Source: Palsa-295 sp963781105 (GTDB taxonomy: Bacteria > Acidobacteriota > Terriglobia > Acidiferrales > UBA7541). Taken from it: DNA of 64,000 nucleotides. A model generated the notes under the pieces. The model was not told the origin of the DNA and searched no databases. It saw only the letters and a list, made by a program, of their open reading frames with translations. Position numbers and translations under genes: made by a program. Of the stretch, positions 61,472 to 64,000 are shown one piece after another; the first letter of the stretch is position 1, and each line of letters opens with the position of its first letter. The stretch covers positions 434,001 through 498,000 of the forward strand of contig CAWAED010000001.1 of the NCBI GenBank assembly GCA_963781105.1, written 5' to 3'.

Positions 61472-63240
61472 TCAATTGCCCGAGTTTTGCGTCTGCGCTA
61501 CTTCGCTATTCCGCGGCATCCGCGAAGCGGCCTGGACGGCCTTCAGGCTCGGCTCGGGGCGCTGCCAAAGTAGTCGTGCATCGGGCGCGTCATTGGGGTA
61601 TGCCTGCGCCGACCGCTGGCCTTCCGGCTCCAGAACGATGTCAACCCGGCGGTTGTAAGCGAGCCAGGTGGCCTTTTGCCGCTTGGACATCCACTTTGGT
61701 GGCGTTTGCTTGTCTTGCGCCTGCAGATGTTGGACCTGCTGCTCGGTGAGTTCGTGATCTTTGCCGTCCGCTTGTGTCTCGATCTCGTTGGCCGGGATGC
61801 CCTGCGAAATCAGGTAGTGCTCCACGATCACCAATCGCCTTTGGCTCAGCGCCATGTTGTATTTGTCCGAACCGCGCACGTCGGCGTGGCCCACAATCAT
61901 CAATTCGTTTTGCGGGTCGTATTGTTCGTTGTTCTTAAACGTCTTTGCGGCCATCGCCAGGATTACTTTCTGGCTGGAAACCAGGCCCACCATCGCGTGC
62001 TTGCGGTCCGGATAATTTGTCGGATAGAAGAGGCTCGCTAAGGTTACCGGCGGGGGCGGTTCGATCGAGCCGACAATGTGCAACATCGCCGTACGAGTCG
62101 CCGTGCCGCCGCACGCATTCGTGACGTGCAGCGTGTACGCCACAACTTGATTGATCGGGCCCGTGCTGGCCTGCGTCGGCTTGGCCTCGATGTTTTCAGT
62201 TCCGCTGCTCGCGACGTCGCCCAGCGGCTCGATTGTGACTTTGTCGCCTTTCGCGGTGGTCCAGCTCAAAGTTGCGGAGCCCTGCTCGACTACTTTGTCT
62301 CCCACCTTTTTGTATTCAACTTCCGGTTGATTGAATGAGAGCGTCGCTGTCGGCTGCGAGTTCACGTCAATCGTCGCGGTTTGTCGCACCACGCCTCCCG
62401 GCCCCGCAGCTACCAGCGTGTAGGCCGTCGTTTTTGTCGGGGACACCGTCTTGTCGCCGCTCGACGGCACATTCCCGAGATTTGTGATCGAAGTATTCAC
62501 AGCGTCGGTCGCTTTCCAGTTCAAAGTAGCCGACTGGCCGCACGACGTCTGAGGCTGCGACACGGCGAATTGCGCCGTGACCGGCGCGATCGGAACCATG
62601 GCGCTGGCGATTCCGGCGTCGAAGCGCGGCTGCGGCCCGAGAGTCAGACCCTTTTTGAAATCTTGGTGACGATTTTGCCGTTGTGGTTGAGGTACACCAC
62701 CTCGCGCTGCCCGGCTTTCACATTTACCGGTCCGGACCAAATCGTCCGGCCCTTTCGCGTAATCGTCACTTTGTAATCGCCCGGCTTTACGAGCAGCCAC
62801 TGATGCCACATCCAGTTGTTATCGAACTCGTCCACGTGGCCGACGAAGTAGTCGGGCGTATTACCGTTCAGGAGCACAGCAGCTCGCGGATGCCCCTTCA
62901 ACTCGATATCGCCGAAGGGTCCGCTCACCTTTTGGCCGCTCTGCTCGAGCCCGACGTGCAGAGTGAGCGTCTGGCCAGCAACGACGTTCACCGTCTGCAC
63001 ATTCGGCGAGTAACCGTAGTTGTAAACACCGATCGTGTGCTTTCCCGCGCTTAGCGCGATCGTCTGGCTGCCGTCGCGAATCGCATCGCCATCCACAAAC
63101 ACATAAGCCTGTTTGGGGCTTACATGGACGTCCACTTTTCCAGTGCTCTGCTGGTCTTTCGCCATCGCCGGCACCGCGGCCATCGCCAAGCCGAGAATCG
63201 CTACTCCGAGAATTCGCGTCACGGAATCAATCCGTATCAT
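61472..63240 (-). pseudogene. PEGA/OmpA-family envelope protein with one-base frameshift
   Basis: From the ATG at 63240 (AGGAG 7 bases upstream) come a signal peptide (LGVAILGLAMAAVPAMA), a PEGA domain (VDVHVSPKQAYVFVDGDAIR) and a beta-rich region, ending early at 62644. In the adjacent frame the same protein continues: DFKKGLTLGPQPRFDAG, Ig-like repeats and a C-terminal OmpA domain (MIVGHADVRGSDKYNMALSQRR) to 61472. The loss of one base near 62663 (CACCAAGATTTC instead of AAGGATTTC) explains the split. Whole, it would be a ~590-residue periplasmic peptidoglycan-binding protein. Confidence 0.8.
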
Positions 63241-63451
63241 TTCATTGCTCCTTTTGATGGGGCACTGCGCGTCGGTCCCAAAATCGCGAACGAGCCGCGA
63301 CCGCAGCGCCGACTGCACGTATAGTCCCCGCGCAGACAGGCCGTGCCAGGTCGGCGCTACTACCAACCACCCATACGCAACAGCAAGCCACGAAAAGCAT
63401 ATTTTGGTTTTATTTTGTGTCGCGCAATTCGCTTTTAGAGCTAGCGGGCTC

Positions 63452-63467
63452 TATATCTTTCGATATA
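63452..63467. promoter_or_regulatory. Palindromic site TATATC-TTTC-GATATA
   Basis: A perfect 6-bp inverted repeat about 170 bases upstream of the gene at 63634 and about 210 bases upstream of the PEGA/OmpA start. The form suits a PadR- or TetR-size operator, but no cognate regulator is present, so the role is open. The rest of 63241-63633 has no gene. Confidence 0.35.
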
Positions 63468-63633
63468 CCGGCTCGAAACCGTCTGTTGCAAACTTGTTCC
63501 TAACTTTTGCACGTAGTCTCTCATCGAAATGTGTAGGTGAAGAAAATCCGTGAGAGCGGGCAGCGAGCTGCTTAAAGCATGATTGAATGCATCCTCTCCC
63601 GGCTTCACCCACGTTGTATCCAGGAGATTACCC

Positions 63634-64000
63634 ATGACTCGCAAAATGCTTGTATCTTCACTCGGATTTGCCCTGGCGCTTGCCTTGATGACGATAGCAC
63701 CCAGCGCGAGCGCAGGCCAAGCCAATGAAGCCACCCAGCTCACCTTCAACCAACCCGTCCAGATACCAGGCGACGTCGTGCTGCCGGCGGGCAGCTACTG
63801 GTTTGTGATGTCCAATGACATCGCGACGCATAATTTCGTGCGCATCTACGGCGCCCATCGCACTCACCTCATCACCATCGTGGATGTGCTGCCCACGCTT
63901 CGAGCCAAGCCCACCAGCGGCACCGAGCTTACCTTCGCCGAACAATCGCGGACCCGCCCGATCGCGCTGCTCGATTGGTTCTATCCCGGCCGCCTGACAG
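63634..64000 (+). CDS. Secreted protein of unknown function, C-terminally cut by the window
   Basis: The frame is open to the last base; at least 122 residues are present. A signal peptide (LVSSLGFALALALMTIAP) ends near ASAGQANE, then LTFNQPVQIPGDVVLPAGSYWFV and a beta-rich region (NFVRIYGAHRTHLITIVDVL). This VQIPG..LPAGxYxF pattern is common in secreted acidobacterial proteins of unknown function. AGGAG lies 7 bases before the ATG. Confidence 0.82.
   Translation, partial: MTRKMLVSSLGFALALALMTIAPSASAGQANEATQLTFNQPVQIPGDVVLPAGSYWFVMSNDIATHNFVRIYGAHRTHLITIVDVLPTLRAKPTSGTELTFAEQSRTRPIALLDWFYPGRLT

Noticed and set aside
1..64000. CRISPR arrays and cas genes
   Set aside because: No regularly spaced direct repeats of 25-40 bases with unique spacers were seen, and no cas-like proteins.

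Overview
The window looks like a piece of an Acidobacteriota genome. The grounds are the gene content: many short DUF proteins typical of that phylum, a GlgE/TreYZ trehalose locus, a cupin resembling the hydroxynitrile lyases described from Granulicella and Acidobacterium, and PEGA/OmpA and SYLF proteins. This is inference from protein resemblance and was not tested by phylogeny.

Layout. 1-2770 holds the end of an ergothioneine operon (egtB-egtD), then nth and an EVE-domain gene. 3129-19845 is an almost uninterrupted trehalose/alpha-glucan locus. It comprises a plus-strand trehalase; a minus-strand row glgE > treS > glycosyltransferase > MscS/CmpX-like channel > maltokinase > treZ; and, divergent from glgE, a plus-strand pair GH57 amylase-like > treY. 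Together these encode trehalose to maltose (TreS), maltose to maltose-1-phosphate (Mak), polymerisation to alpha-glucan (GlgE), release of trehalose from glucan (TreY, TreZ) and hydrolysis of trehalose to glucose (trehalase). 20037-33200 carries an MscS-type channel, envelope and stress genes (SYLF, DUF1328, DUF3147 x2, CsbD), a PPi-type phosphofructokinase, an HxlR/BNR/ubiquitin-like operon, a DUF1223 protein and the 5-oxoprolinase operon pxpB-pxpC-pxpA.

From about 33207 to 60250 the character changes. Operons are short, strands alternate, and gaps hold repeats and debris. The debris includes a broken tRNA-Pro 5' half, a complete IS3-family element, a second decayed IS3 copy, a tRNA-Asp 3' half, three 80-bp palindromic elements with identical 18-bp arms, two composite relatives sharing an exact 119-bp block, a 42-bp repeat, and gene fragments (NADH dehydrogenase tail abutting an anti-sigma zinc-finger tail). 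Cargo includes an MMPL/RND exporter, flavin oxidases, an X-Pro-type hydrolase, VOC proteins, methyltransferases, an AraC regulator next to a row of cupin, SDR, two MDR alcohol dehydrogenases and a cyclophilin-like protein, and a MerR/cation-efflux/outer-membrane module whose efflux gene has an in-frame amber codon. 60585-64000 returns to ordinary chromosomal genes with a PEGA/OmpA envelope gene (frameshifted here) and a secreted protein cut by the window end.

The most unusual items are: (1) a small approx. 45-residue domain, [YF][DE][IL]F..L.[DN]G...W, present three times, once fused to a receiver-like domain without its phosphoacceptor aspartate; (2) the palindromic elements and their composite relatives, whose arms resemble tRNA 3' ends; (3) a trehalose operon that contains a channel and an unassigned glycosyltransferase; and (4) a cluster of single-base lesions in otherwise well-conserved genes, which could be real decay or sequence error.
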